A stretch of 64,000 nucleotides of DNA from Sitta carolinensis (Eukaryota > Chordata > Aves > Passeriformes > Sittidae): NCBI GenBank assembly GCA_032173965.1, contig JAVUNC010000005.1, positions 43,386,501 to 43,450,500 of the forward strand. The letters run 5' to 3'. Of this stretch, positions 35,491 to 49,500 are shown piece by piece (the first letter of the stretch is position 1; each line of letters starts with the position of its first letter). The notes beneath the pieces are model-generated. The model was not told where the DNA came from and searched no databases. It was given only the letters and a program-made list of their open reading frames with translations. The position numbers and the translations under genes were made by a program.

Positions 35491-37934
35491 GCACATAGAC
35501 AAAACACAGAAACCATTTTCAAGAATTTAGGAATGTGCACATACAGGTCATTGACTTAATTTATAACCAATGGCTCTGCCATAAGGTAATTTCAAAGGCA
35601 CACTGATATTTTACTAAATTATCCATCATGCAGGGCTCTAGTACAAGCACTATTTGTTAAAACTTAACTTTTTCAGGATAATCTACTTGGTCCCTTCATT
35701 TTTAATCTGTCTTTCCTCAAGAGAGATATGGAGATTACAAAAGTGAGGCACTAGCAAAACAACAGTAAAAAACCCACCAGAATTAACTTTACCATGTTAG
35801 TACTGGGACCACATCTGAAACAGGGAGTCGGAAAGGCCTACCTCCTGCTGCAACCTTTTATTACCATTCAACCTCAATCTTTCTACATCCGTGGATTTGG
35901 GTTTACTTGAAATATATGATACACACAGGGGTCTTTCAAATAAAGCTTGACGGATATTTTTTATTATATATACAAATTCTTTGAAGCAGTTGCACTTTAG
36001 TATAACTGAAACAAATACAGCTAAGTGATACTGCTAAGCATTTCCACAATCATACCCTCCTCAGAGCAGAAACTCTTGAGCATTGTACTGGGCTCCAGAC
36101 CACCACTGGGTGTATTGTCATGTGGTTTTGCACTGTCACAACAGAATGAATTTCACTCCTCAGACAATTTACAACTAATCTCATTTCTGTCAACTTCTCT
36201 AAAAGATGGAAGACAGTGGAGGGATGCCTGAGACAGCTGAATTTGAAATAAATTGCAAGAAAGATAGGTGTTGTTAACTGGACTCTTCTGCTGAAGGCTG
36301 AGACCTCAGCTGTGTACTGATGCAAATTCTTTTCAGCCCAGATTGGCCAGGCTGTGTAATTTAAATAAGAATAACAGAAATGGGGTTATTTTGTGGCAGC
36401 AGCCAGTTTTCAAGGGAACTTAAAAGCATGTAGGCATTAAGAAAGTTATAACGGATGCTAAACATGGGAACAAAGCTAAGCCTTCGGCTGTGAGGGTGAT
36501 ACTGCAAGACACAAAAGCTTGCCTGAAATAATCTAGCCCAGCTGTTGGTATGCAGTAATGTAAAGGTGCCATGTTTTAAATTTGCCCTGAGAGGAAAAGA
36601 CTCAATGTAAACAATCTGCTTATATTTGTGAAAATTTATTTCCCAATGTATATCAATCACTGGAAGCCTAAAAAGTTAAAACCAGTGTACAGTGCACATT
36701 TGGGCTGCAGTGCTGGTAAAAAACCCTGTGCTTTTTATCCCAGGCGAGGGACAGTAAATTCAGTTTGACACGGCTTCATTTGCTCTGGAGTTACAGATCT
36801 TTCTGCCAGCAAGAGCAGAAGATGAAGGGGCTGGGGTGGCAGATACCACCTACCATGTACTCAGGGAGTTGACCTGCAGGTGCACATTCTGCTTTGTCCA
36901 CTCATGGAATGGGTGAAAACTGCTAAGATACATTGTTGCCTCCACTGATAAGATATGATTAGTTTTTAAGCAGTTTTTTTCCTGTTTAAATCTGCTTGCA
37001 GACTTATTTCTAACCAGCTACCCTGGATATATGCCCAGCAAGAACTACTTTACACCAGTTCATCCCAGGGGGAAAAGAGGTGCACCACAGGTAGCTCCGA
37101 CCTTACTGTTGCTGTTTTTCAAACATTTTCACATTACAGGACCCCAGGAACTGTCACAGAAAGCCACCTGGGCACATACAATTTGATGACACTTCTCCAG
37201 ATGCATTTTGACAAAATGGACACAGGGATGGCAACAGAGGAATCAGCTCAGCTCAGCATCTGAGACTGCCTTGGAAACCTTTACACCAAAACAGAGATGA
37301 ATCCTACGTAAGCACCCGACAGACAAAACCAGGGAGCATGTGGTACTTGGCACCTGCTTTTGCACATGGGGGAACAAGAATGGAACAACATATCTAAAAG
37401 CACTTTCCTGCTTCACAGGCAGCCTCCTGAAATAGCTGCTACCTTCACCTTCATCTACACTTTCCAACAATGAAAATAAAATGCATAGCAACAGGAAAGG
37501 AAATCTTCAGTAACCTTTCCAATCCCAAGCAACAGGAATATGCATGAACACTGGATTATGCCTTAAATTTTTCACTTAACTTGAAACATCTGTGTAGCCT
37601 GCAACAGGTCATTTACCTCACAAAATCTCAAATCACTTTAAAGCTAAAGACAGTAATAAAACCGTGAAGCAGAAAACCATTCAATTGGGTTTTGTTAACA
37701 TTAGCTTCCATTGTTGCAAACATGTTTCTCCTCTGGAAGACTTTAACCCATGTCTTGTACAATGATCTGGAATTATGGGGAGCAGAAAGTGACAGGACAT
37801 GACATAGCACAGGGAAGGCAACAGCAGTATGGGAAGAGCAAGAGAAGAAAGAAGGAAAACTTGAGCAGTGGCATGCTTGCATTCCTCAGAGCAAAAAGCA
37901 CACTGCTTTTAGGTACACAAATATCATTGTTTTG

Positions 37935-38165
37935 AGCCCCTTGGGGCAGAGCTCCTCTTTTTGAGCTCCCTGGGTTGCTGAGAGCAGCCCGTGAGACACG
38001 GCAGGAGCCCATGGCACATGCAGTGTGGAGCATCCAGCAGCTCCGAGGGCGACTTTTGACCCTGCAGGGTCTGCAGCCTCTGGGGTGGCCAAGGGGCTGT
38101 GCAGGGCTCACAGGGCACCCGGGGCTGCAGGCTCCACCACCGGGCTGTGCCATACCGGGAGCATG
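37935..38165. other. GC-rich block with several CpGs, 15 kb upstream of TMCC3
   Basis: After the TMCC3 CpG island this is one of the most G+C-rich stretches. It has about seven CpGs in 230 bp, clustered at 37990-38055 and 38115-38160. Three overlapping frames (126 and 152 codons minus, 71 plus) stay open because of composition. None shows a domain. It may be an orphan CpG cluster, an enhancer or an old LTR fragment. Confidence 0.4.
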
Positions 38166-41100
38166 TATCAGATGGGCAGGTGGTAACTGAGTAGCAGAGG
38201 CACAGGCTGGCTAGCTGCACCAGGGGACTGTGCCATCCTTCCCAACAGCTGTAACAATCTCCTGATCCTTCCCTTAGATAACCTGGAGAAATGGCAAAAG
38301 ACAGATGCTTGTTATGGAGAAGCTTGAGGCAACACCTCCTAGTGTGCTTGTCCTGGGCCCAGGGTCCACCACAGCCCAGCAAGGACCATCTCTCTGAGAC
38401 CTGCAGGACAACGAGCTGGAATGTGGCAGCACAGCAAACACAGAAGTCTGTAACTTGCTGAAAGACGTTTTGATGTCCCTATGAACCCTGTAGCTTATGT
38501 GTACAATCAGCCCATCTTGTAAAACTGAGAAGGTGCAATGAGTTTTGAGAACATTACTGCTGCCTGTAAACCATTTATCTACATTGTGCAGCACAATTCA
38601 CATGGGTTGGGGTGTACCCAGGTTCCTCAGCAGCTGAGTAATCTGTGTAATGCAAGATTTTAAACTGTCTCATGACCTTTTTAAGTCATCATATTAAAAA
38701 CCCACAAACACAACAGCACAGATCTGGAGCATGCACATACACACAGAGAAGTCAGCCTCAAATTCTAAACAACCCAGCAATTCCTTGCCCAGCAATGACA
38801 GCAAAGGCAGTGTTTTTAAGACTCTCCCTTTTTTATGATCATTATGCAACAAAGTAATTGAGGACAGCTGAGGTCACAGTTTTATAACTGAGTTTGAACC
38901 CTGACAACAGAAACTGGTGTCTGATCTTTGGTTCACAGAAAGGTTTTTAACCGCATTTCCACCCACCACTACTGTTATAAAATTCCTCTTATACGTGTTG
39001 GATTCCCATTTTTCTTAACCTTTGGAGGCTATAACTTGGCTCCTTCACAAGGCTGAACTCTAAGTCTGCCAAGAAAGAAGGCCTATGGTACAAGGTAGCT
39101 CAGATAACTTAGGATCAAAAATTAAATAAAAGACCTACAGGCTTATTCTTTGCTATATTTTTCCTTACGTGACTACCAAATTCCACTAACATAGAAGTTT
39201 TCTTAAAGGCATGGACTATTTGAGGCTGCAGAATAAAAATAATTGAAAAAACAGGGATGAAATATGTAGAGGACAACACATACTAACCTTATGGAACAAC
39301 AAATCAGTCAGGTATAGTGAATACCTGAGAAATCACATGTGCATGAGAAATCACAGATGTGCTTGAAATGGACTTTCTTTTACTATTACCTGGGTAACAA
39401 TACCAACAGATGTGGAATTTTGGGGTTTGGCTACTGGGATGACTAATACCAATAGATCAGACCAGCAAAGTAGGTCACAGAGTCCCCAACCTCACCTGCT
39501 GTTCCCAGAGACACAACAGGCTGACTCACTTCTGCTTTGATTTCAAATGTTAGTTTAACACTTGGAACTATTTCATTATTTCAAATAATTTTCTTATGTT
39601 TGACAGAGAGTTTATTTTTCCAACATTTTAGTCAGTGGATTCAGGTGCCCAAATGATCCCTGAATTTACCCTGATAAGCAGAAGAGCCATAATTAAAATA
39701 CTTGTTAAAATGGTAGGGATATTTTAGGGACAATTTTCTCTGAGCAATAGGCATTCACAACCAAATGTAATTACTAAATTTCTACCAAAATGTTCTTTAT
39801 TTTGAACTACTGCTAGTCAGCAAAGCAGTAGGAATGCATAAATTAGACTCCCACAGAAAATAATAATCTGGACAAAGAGTTAACCTAGTGTCAACTAGAA
39901 TTTTGAGTGATTTATCGTTTCCTTGTTTTGTGGAATTTAATAAAAATGCCACCACAGATAATAGACCATAAATAGAGCTTAGGTTTTTCTATTCAGTTAG
40001 CATTGCCTCATCTAAGGCAAACTAGTTGTGTCAAAAAGAAGACCTTATTTAATTTTCAGTGGGCCAATATCCCAAGTAATAATGAAGCAGAAGAAAAATT
40101 GTTATAGACTCCAAATTAAGAACTGTTTATTACTTTGTGCAGTTGTTGGCAAATTTTTTGTAATCCTAGCTGGTTTTTATCCACTGCAATGGGAAATCCA
40201 GTGCATCACATTGTAATGACCAAATGAAGCACTACTTCTGACACTCAAGAAGAGAATTGCAAAAGACATTGAGTAACCCACTGAATGCCACAAACACCTG
40301 GCGTGCTGCTCCTAATCCATTAGCCATGGACCCAGCTGCACGTCCAAGAGTATTTTCCAGTAATTCCATGTTTCAGCAGCCCATATATAAGATGCCTAAA
40401 GTCTGTCCTGAGCATACCTTTAAACCCATGAGCCCACAAACAGCTAACCCCAACAGGGTGCCTTGTGCTGCTGCTCATGTTCACAGCACCCCTTCTCCCT
40501 CGCCTGCCCTCAAAGCGCACAGGTACCATTACACACTCCAGACACTGCTGTGACCCATCAGCACTGTCAGCTCATCTCAGAAAAGCAAGTGCAGGCTAGA
40601 ACTTGGACTTCATATGCCTGGTGTTTTTTATTTTGGGCACATACCACCTGTTATCCTTCCAACTCATTGAAAAAATCTGTAATGTGTGACTATTATTATA
40701 GCTTCTTATACTGCTCATTAAATCTTCATGCTAATGATAAAAATGTTAAAGTGGTGTCATTAGAAATCCATGTCTGCACTCAATGGTTCAAACCCAATAA
40801 ATAAATAGCTACATAGACAAACACTGAAATTTTGAAAGCCATTCATGACTTTGCCGAAGGTAGATGCTGCTGATGGTGTGGAGAATCTGGCACCCAGGTT
40901 TGAACTTAGACATTAGGGACCACACTGTCCCAGTCTACAGAAGCAGTTTATTGAATCAGAATTGCAGAGACTAACTTGAAAATTAACTTGATGGTAACCT
41001 ACCCATTAAAACCCCCAAATAGAATATGGCTGCAGCTTCTGTATTATTGCCACCTGTAGATATTCCCCTTATCCTTCATTACAGAAAAGTGAAAAGGAAA

Positions 41101-41288
41101 AAAAAAAACCTATGAAACATGCTGTCTGGCATTATACTCTGATAAATTCAATCACTGCCATGTAATTCACTGATAGAACTGATCAGTTCTCTGGGTAAAA
41201 GCTGAATATCTACTCACTTTAATGCAGGAAAAATGTTATTAAATTCAGTGGTAGAAAGGCTAAAAATATAAATTCTGCTTAGTTAGGG

Positions 41289-41320
<32 letters not shown>
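41289..41320 (+). repeat. A32 homopolymer
   Basis: Thirty-two A, the longest homopolymer in the window. No retroposed body recognised upstream. Confidence 0.9.
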
Positions 41321-41322
<2 letters not shown>

Positions 41323-42576
41323 CTTGTCCTATATGATCAGACACTATCTCTAGGTATTTTCTGCAGAAGGTAAAAAGTTGTAGAGGACATGCTCAATGGT
41401 ACAGGCCAGGCAATGAAGCATGCCAGTGTTCAGGTTTGTCTGGGGCAGCAAAAACCCTGTAGCCAAACTAACTCAGGTCTTTGCTGAGTGGCAAGTTAGT
41501 GTGTTTGTGACCCCATGCTGCAACTGAGAACACAAAGTGCAAGGATGTGCTTATCTTTCTTCACTGTCCCTTGCTTAAGACAGAGAGCAATGGCCTTCAT
41601 TTTTTTAAGGTATGGTGAGAAGTGACTTCTGAGCAACCTCTCTAAACTTAGAAGGTTTTTATCTTCATTTGGAAATTGACTTTTTATTTTCCTTTAAAAA
41701 ACAAAAGGCAATTTTATCATAGTTTTTGGTGGTGACTACAATACTTGTTGCTCAGATTACCACCTATGAATGAGTCAATTGCAAATGTTTGCAAATTATG
41801 TACTTAAGCCTATTTGAATTCTTATTTTAGTTATTGTAGTTGCACTACAATTTTCAGGAAAAAAAAATGCTGTAAGTGCTAATCATTTTGAGAAAAACCA
41901 AACAAACCAAACTGCTAGCAAAACAGTCAGAATAATGAAACAAACAGCTTTTGGCACATTTTAGTCCTATCAAGCACAGTACTCAATAGTGCTGAAAGCA
42001 TTAGGATACCATGGTGTATGACACACAAGATGTCGGAAAACTAAATAATATAATGGTTTCAATTGAAAAAAACCAAAAACTGAAAACAAGGATCTAATTT
42101 TAATAGAGTTTCCCAAGTTTACAGAGGTGGATGGGTGCAAATACTGACAAAAAGATTAATGTTGCTGTCTGGAAAGGTAAATAATCAGCACAGCCACAGA
42201 TTTATCTTCACCACAGCTGCCCCACATCACATTAACAGTCTATATAATCACAACGTTTCTGGCAGAGCTAAATTGCTGCCACTAATAATTCAGCTATAGC
42301 TGAGGCTTGCAATTATTTCAGAATCAGGAAGCCATAATATATATACCCACTCTGAAAACACAATTATTTAGTATGTGCATGAATACAAATGATGTTGATC
42401 TATCTTGGTCTTTCATATTAATGGATAGCTTCAACCCAAATGTGGATATTTCTTTTGGCATGGCTTTCACCATGCTTAAGGGCATAAAAAATTGTGAGTT
42501 GATAAATTAAACACAGACAACACTTAAATACAACATACAGAAAAAACCCAACTGGATGAGAAGCTCCACTACTGCA

Positions 42577-42604
42577 GGTTTGTACCTGCAATAAGGTACA
42601 AACC
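42577..42604. repeat. Perfect 11-bp inverted repeat, 6-nt loop
   Basis: GGTTTGTACCT (42577-42587), loop GCAATA, then AGGTACAAACC (42594-42604). Confidence 0.9.
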
Positions 42605-43303
42605 AGACATAAATTACTACTGGACATCTCCAAAATCCTATCTATTCAGGAGAAGCAGGTTCACATACACAAAGAGAAATTACAGAAATTCCTTACTAGA
42701 AGTACCTTTTTTTTCAGTGTTCTAATTCTATGATAAATGGCCAAATTTGAACTTTACCAGACTCAGGACCTTTTCCTTGATTTCAAAAAGGTAGTGAAAA
42801 AACTACTTTCTTTTCCTCATTTTCTCACACTTCCATTTGACAACATTTGTACAAGATTGATGTCTAGCTATGTCTACGTGTTGTACAGGGTCTTTCCATG
42901 GCAAAACAAAGAACAGGTTGTATTTCAACAGCTGAACTAGGAAAAGGAAAAACAAGAGGACAAAAATTATTTATGCAAGCATCATCCTTGAAGCAATTAC
43001 CTGTGTTTCTATATTTAACTATATTTAACCTAATGATATTTAATTAATGAGATATTTCTACTGAGAAGTCAGGAAATGTATCAGAGCACAAAACATACAG
43101 CATTTTTACAGATACAAGCAGCATGAAAAGCACCATCTGAAATCTGAAGATGCTCACAAACCCCTGTAAATCTCACAGCTGGAATAGCACACCAGCTAAA
43201 GTGGGCCAGCATTACAGCCAAAACAGCTATTGACCATTACATACCTAGAAAATAACACCTTCCTCATTCCTTCTTAGACTAAAAGATGAAGGTCTAAATA
43301 ACA

Positions 43304-43516
43304 CGCTAGGAAGAAATTCTTTACAAGGAGGGTGGTGAGACACTGGAACAGGTTGCCCAGAGAAGTTGTGGACTCCCCATCCCTAGAAGAGACCAGGATG
43401 GATGAGGCTCTGAGAAACCTGGTCTAATAGAAGATGTCCCTGCCCATGGCAGGAGGGCTGGATGGAACAGATGATTTTTAAGATCCCTTCCAACCCATAC
43501 CTGTGTTTCTGTGATC
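43304..43516 (+). mobile_element. CR1 LINE 3' end
   Basis: Near-complete CR1 3' terminal region in forward orientation: AAGAAATTCTTTACAAGGAG, CTGGAACAGGTTGCCCAGAG, GGATGAGGCTCTGAGAAACC, TGTCCCTGCCCATGGCAGGA and CCCTTCCAACCCATAC. It is 5'-truncated. The terminal octamer repeat is degraded. Confidence 0.93.
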
Positions 43517-46500
43517 TTTCTGAACAGGTATGAAGCTACTGACCAAGAAACTGTGTGTTAAGAGTCACAGCTTCCTCCCTCTGCACCACAAGAGAGGGGC
43601 CATGCAAGAGGAGTGAGGGATGGGGAGAACGACTGGGAGCCAAGGGTTATGCTGACAGTGCCACCAGCTGGAAGGCCTGAGATGACGGCAGAGGAAAGGT
43701 GCAGCACTTCAAAAACCAGTGGAAAAGGCATTTTAATGTCTCCTCTTGGAGAACAGCAAGAAGCTGCAGCTTGTATGCAAGGAACTCCAAGGTTCTCACC
43801 CACAGGATCTAACATATATTAGTTTTGGCTTTGATATTAATACACATAAGAGAAACAACCAGTGTATCTTCAGATGCTGAATAATCCAAGCTAATAAACC
43901 CACATTGTTCAATCAATAATGTCTCCAGTGGTATTTACAGGCTTATGCTAGTACAGTGACTTTTTCCTCACATATGTGGGAGATTTTCTGGCATTTTATC
44001 CCAAGGGAAAGAACAAGAATTACTTCACAAAGAACTAATATATTCTTAAACACACTAGGAAAAGTCTGATTTCATTAAACTAAGCAAGAGTTTTGCCTCT
44101 GACTTAAATTACACTTTCACCCACTTTCCCTGGTACTGTAATACAGATCTTACTTATCTCTTATGCAGACAAAATCTGACCTGTGGCCTGTGTCAACATG
44201 AAAGGAAAGTAGAAGTGCTGTAAAATTTTGCTTAAAGTTTCACTTCCGTGTTTGTCCAAACATGTAAAGTTTTACATTTAAAATCCTTTTGATTATAAAT
44301 GTGAAATGGAAGCAATACATTCACTCGGAGTGTGCACATTTTTTGACTGAAATTTTTTTTACAGATAGTGTCTGAATTTTATCAAATTTTTTAATGGAAG
44401 TACACTGTTTTGGGTCCAACACTGCAAAGTCTGAGTGATTCAGAGGCTTCAGTCCTACCATCAAAATAGCTTGACTATTTTTAAGAATTTAGTCCTTAAG
44501 TATAAAACTCTCTCAGATTATCTGTTTAATTCATTGGGAATTAAAGCTCTGACTCATTAGTAGATATAGATGAGCTTAAAAAAGCTTAAAATAACTTTCT
44601 GTTCTGACAACCTGCCCATTTAAATGCCCATCTCCCTCCTTACAGGACTGGGTCAGCTTCTAGGGAAGATCACTGTATCACTGTGGCATATTAATGTAAA
44701 CTGGCGCAATTTCTGGTCTTTCCTAGCATTGACGTGGTGTTTCCAGCTATGATTTAAGCAGATCTGCAACTGCTCTATGAGGAGTCAAGCAATCTTAGTA
44801 GCAGGGGCAGAAATCTTCAAAGAATGTAGTAAAAAGCTTAGGGCCAGAATTGCTACAGCAGACTTAACAGAAGCTGTCCCTATTTATGAGCCAAAAATTT
44901 GAGCACTGAAAAGGAATCTGAGTTTAAATGCAATTAACAGACTTTCTTTAGTATCTTCTTAAAAAGAGCATTAAGAACAGGTGAATGAAAGCTAACTATC
45001 TTGTTGACAAATGCAGGTATGACCTGTACTTTTAAAACACTGCTGTTTGTTTTTCAGCAGGTCATTATTTTCATTAATTGCTAAGCTGCTGGCAGATTCC
45101 TTGACATTTTGGATGAAAGATCAATCTGGATTTAATAAAGTGATCAAGAGCAAAAGGGTTATAATTCTTTAGGTTAAAAGTCTGTCAAATCAATGACATG
45201 GTGCAGACTGACATCATGACAGGCAGTAGTTTATTGATATGGCAGTCCATTTTTTAATCAGGGTGACATAATACAGCTATTGTCTGGCCTGACATATAAC
45301 TGCATCATACATGCATGGTCAGATTGACTGTAAATTCAACACAGTGTCTTCCCAATTCCTCCTACTTTGAAGTTCAAGGTGGGCAGGTAGGTAGGAAGGT
45401 GTAAGAGGACTTATGCAGGCATGTTTTCTTCTGTGAAGAAAGAAATTCTGTTATTGGATTTAAGGGTATATCTAGCAGGACTACCCATAGTACAACGACA
45501 TTTAGGTCCATGGGGTTCCAGCTTTTCAGTCACCATCATTCAGAACTACTAAGAAATTTGACCAGTATCAAACCTGAGCATACAGATAGGCTTCTCCAGA
45601 GGTGCTCACTAGGAATGGCCTTTGACACATGAGCAGAGCAAGGGGCTCAGACACATCTCCAACTCTGAAACGAGACACACTAACTGGTATGTTTAGACTA
45701 AGTGTGATTAGCTTTTTCAAACAATGATTATTTTTTACAGGTAATTTATCCTGGAGAGATATGAAACAAATCTTGTTTACTCCAAAACACACATCCCATG
45801 GTAGAAACATCAGACAACAGACATTCAGGCTGAACTGAAAAAAAAACCTGGCAGAAAGATGAAAGGAATAATGGTAACGTGCTCTGTGTCAGCTTTAAGT
45901 GGGGAAAGTTTGAGCAGGAATTTTTCTTATAGACAGGGTTTCAGCACAGCTCAATGAATGCTGAAACACCTATCTATGTGCAAGGAGAAGGAAATGGGGA
46001 AATGCCCCAAAGTCCTTCTGATAGTACATGCTTTCAGTGTGACCCTCCCTCAAAAAGTGAAGTTTGGCTAAACCAAGTAGTTGAATTCTGCCAGGCTGCA
46101 GAAGTATCATCAATCATGTATTGGTACAGGGAACTGAGTATTTATAGAAAATTAAATTTAAAAGACAACACAGTAGATTGATAGATTCAAAAGCCTAATG
46201 ACATTCACATTGGAGAATACTGAATATTTTACAACTTGGGAACTGAGAAAGATTTTGTAGAAATCTCTGCTAAAATTGCTGAAGATGCAGCAAGGTACAT
46301 TAAGAATTAGTAAGGCATGAAATTGTCTTACAAAGGAAATCACTTCTATGAAGCAGTGATAAACAGCACAGGAAAAGTACAGATAATAACCAGCATTTTT
46401 GTTGTACTTTCCACAGACTGTTCTGTCACTTGTTCTAAGTTAATGAATAATCAACTTTTCTCCAGGGCTGGAACTATTGTTAAATAATGCTAACTAGCCA

Positions 46501-49500
46501 TTAAAAAGCACACTACACCTGCAAACAGCGCTTCAATAGTTAGATACAGTGAGTATTTCTACTCAAGATTCTTATCTGCATTAGTCTCATTTTTAGCACT
46601 GAAAAATGAGGTCTTTAGATGAGACACCCCAAATTACAGACAATTATCTTATTTGCAGATGTATTATCAATAGGCATGTGATGAGCCAATGACAAAACTC
46701 AGCTGCAAGTCTTTGAGTCTGTGACTTGGGTTCTTGTCTAGTAAAAACTATCTCCCAGGCATGAGGAAAGGCAGAGATATGTTGGCCAAATAGACTGATA
46801 GATTTTAGCTGATCTGCAGAAGGATGGAGTCTACAAAGCAATCCTTTGCCAACAGGGCATCTGTAAGGTTCCTCACTCGGATGTCAAAACTCTTACATAC
46901 ACATTTTACCTGAACAGCCACCCAAAAAAAAAAAAAAATTCCCCCCCGCAAAAGCAAATATAGATGGAGATCTGTGGGGAGATGAAAGATTGCCTCTACC
47001 AGTCCTATCTGATTCATCCCTCAGAAGCAGGTAAACAGCTGCTACAAGGGGTTCCACAGCAGCTAAACTTGCCTTCATCCTCTTCTCAATTGTTTTTCTC
47101 AGGGATCTCAAACCCACAGACCCACTGGCCATCTCCAGCTACTCTGTGCCACGTGCTGGGGATTGCTGCTACAAGAGCAAAGTTTACCACCAGAGCAGCC
47201 CAGTGTCACCTGTTAATAAAACTTTGACATACACAAAACACCTCTCTGATGTAGATCACCATGTCACACTTAAGACATGAGTTATTCTAGTCAAAACTGG
47301 AATCTGCATTGCTGAAATGTTTGTTGTCACCAGCTTACCAGTTGCCTGAGTATTTAAATCAGGCATCGATATGGAGGCAACCAGCATTCTTCACCTGATT
47401 GTAGTATCCCACTTTTTCCCAGTATCTTCATCTGAAGAAAGCCAAAGATGAGTATTTGCCCTACTGGCAAAATAGCCAGCCTCAAGAAGGGTTGGCTTGC
47501 ACTCAACATGAACAAATCAAATCCAGAGGGAGAAATCTCTAAGTATTTTCCCATTTTTTCAAGGGAAAACAAACAAACAAACGAACAGTTACATGAACAT
47601 AATTGGCTATATCTATTTTTGAGCAAAACTTAGAGAATACAGAGCCAACTCTGCCAGTTCCTTCAAAAAACAGTCCATGTCAGATAAAACATCAAAAATA
47701 AACAGTTACCTGTAACACATTTGGTACGGGATTCCTCGTTTTACCTGAAGATACCAAATTATTTGAGAAAAATATGGCTTCATTTAGACTAATTTATCTC
47801 CCATTATTTTGCCCAATTCTCCCCTTCTCTCTTTGACTTTCTTTAATTTTCTCAGATTCAACTGTCTTCTCCAAGCATTCCTATTGAATTCAATATAAAG
47901 AACAGCAATTCACCACAAAAAATATCTTCCAGGCACATACTAAATATGATACCTCCTGTGAATCCCAGCAGAGGCCCAGATCTTCTCAGTTTCTTGATAA
48001 TATTAAAGCTTTCATCAATATACCCATCTAGTAGCTTTGGGAAAAAAAAAGAAAAAGTAATAGGTAAGCAGGCACATCTGACAGCACAGAAGCAGAACAC
48101 AATGATCAACCTCTTCCTTTCAAGCCCTTTTTGCATGTCAAATGCAGTTTGTACCTCTTCTCCTTGACATCCTTCCCTCTAGGCAACCCACTTCCACAAG
48201 CACCACACAGTAGCTGGCTGTTGGCACGCACAGACTCGATGGAGCGTTGTAGGAACAGCACATACCTTGTGCGTAAGTGAGAGAGCTGATACGTAGCTAA
48301 AGCGTCATCGGGGGTGGGGAAATCAAACTTTCTGAATAGTCAACACACCTGACTCTAAATGCTCATTTCTCGACGTCCCCTAATTCCAGAACACTGCTTG
48401 TGGACTCCACAAGCCTGACAGACCAAAGAGCACATCATGCCTAAATGGAAGATAACTGGTTGTTGGGGCTGTGTTTTTTAGTACGTGACACCAAGTCTTA
48501 GCTTGGTTGATTGAAGAGAGGACATTTGAGTTCTGCACACAAAGCTGACAATTTCCACTCGTACGCATCTAAATTAAGGAAGTGAGACTGCAATACCAAT
48601 AAAGGAAATGGCTTTATTGCACACATGCACTTTAGGCAACTGCCTTCGCATTTCCCCCAGGGTAGGAGCACCCTGCACAGCATCAGGCTACAGAGAAGAG
48701 GATCAGCCATGTGTCAGGCTGAGTAACTCTTTAATGTAAAACTGTCAGGATCCTCAAGAACTGGATCTAGGCTGAAGTTCAGCATCAAAGGCTGCGGTAG
48801 AGTTCTTGCATATACTTAAAATGCAAGAGAGATTGCATGAGTTTCTAATGTATGCCATTCCTCATCCTTAGTCTAATGACTTTTCAGCAGAACACGGGCA
48901 GCTCCTGAAACATGTGTCATTCAAATGATGCACAGCTCTTTCTTGGGATAAAATAACCAGGTTTTTAAAATCAGGTAAGAATATTCACAGCCTATTAAAA
49001 TCATGCTAGGAAACACTAATTTCAAATGTAATGCAAACATGGAAATTAAAAAGACAACAACCTTCTACTTTAGTTCTGTGGAATGAAAGAATAATTTCGC
49101 TCTTGATATTTTCTCTAATCAATCAATCCTTCTCCTATTTGGCCATGGCATAAGAATTATACAGTGTTAACAACATCCCTTTGGTTTTAATTCCTTATTG
49201 TAAGTAGCTAAGAAATGTGCAACTACAAACCACTACTACTAATTTTAGATTTTATTCTTGTGCCCCCATAACTCAGATTGCAGTCACTTCAACATGCAGG
49301 TGAGAACTCTCTGAATGACACCAGGAGCTCTGTCTTGTAAACACCATTTTCCTAACATTGCATATTTCTCCATGAAGAACAAGTAAATCCCTATGCTCAC
49401 TAGCAGAGAGGACATTCAGGTACTACTGTCTTCTGTTTTCCTTGAAGGGCAGATAAACACTGCACTTCTGCCCAGACAAAGGTTAGGTCAGACCATGACC

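Larger units (their letters stand above)
33461..43303. other. Intergenic DNA, second 10 kb of 5' flank
   Basis: Non-coding. Holds the CR1 piece at 35141, a GC-rich block at 37935, an A32 run at 41289 and a hairpin at 42577. No exon or RNA gene recognised. Confidence 0.65.

Noticed and set aside
35302..35559. 85-codon plus-strand frame
   Set aside because: Lies on the antisense of a CR1 fragment.
37924..38382. 152-codon minus-strand frame
   Set aside because: Composition-driven in a GC-rich block, with no domain or splice structure that I recognise.
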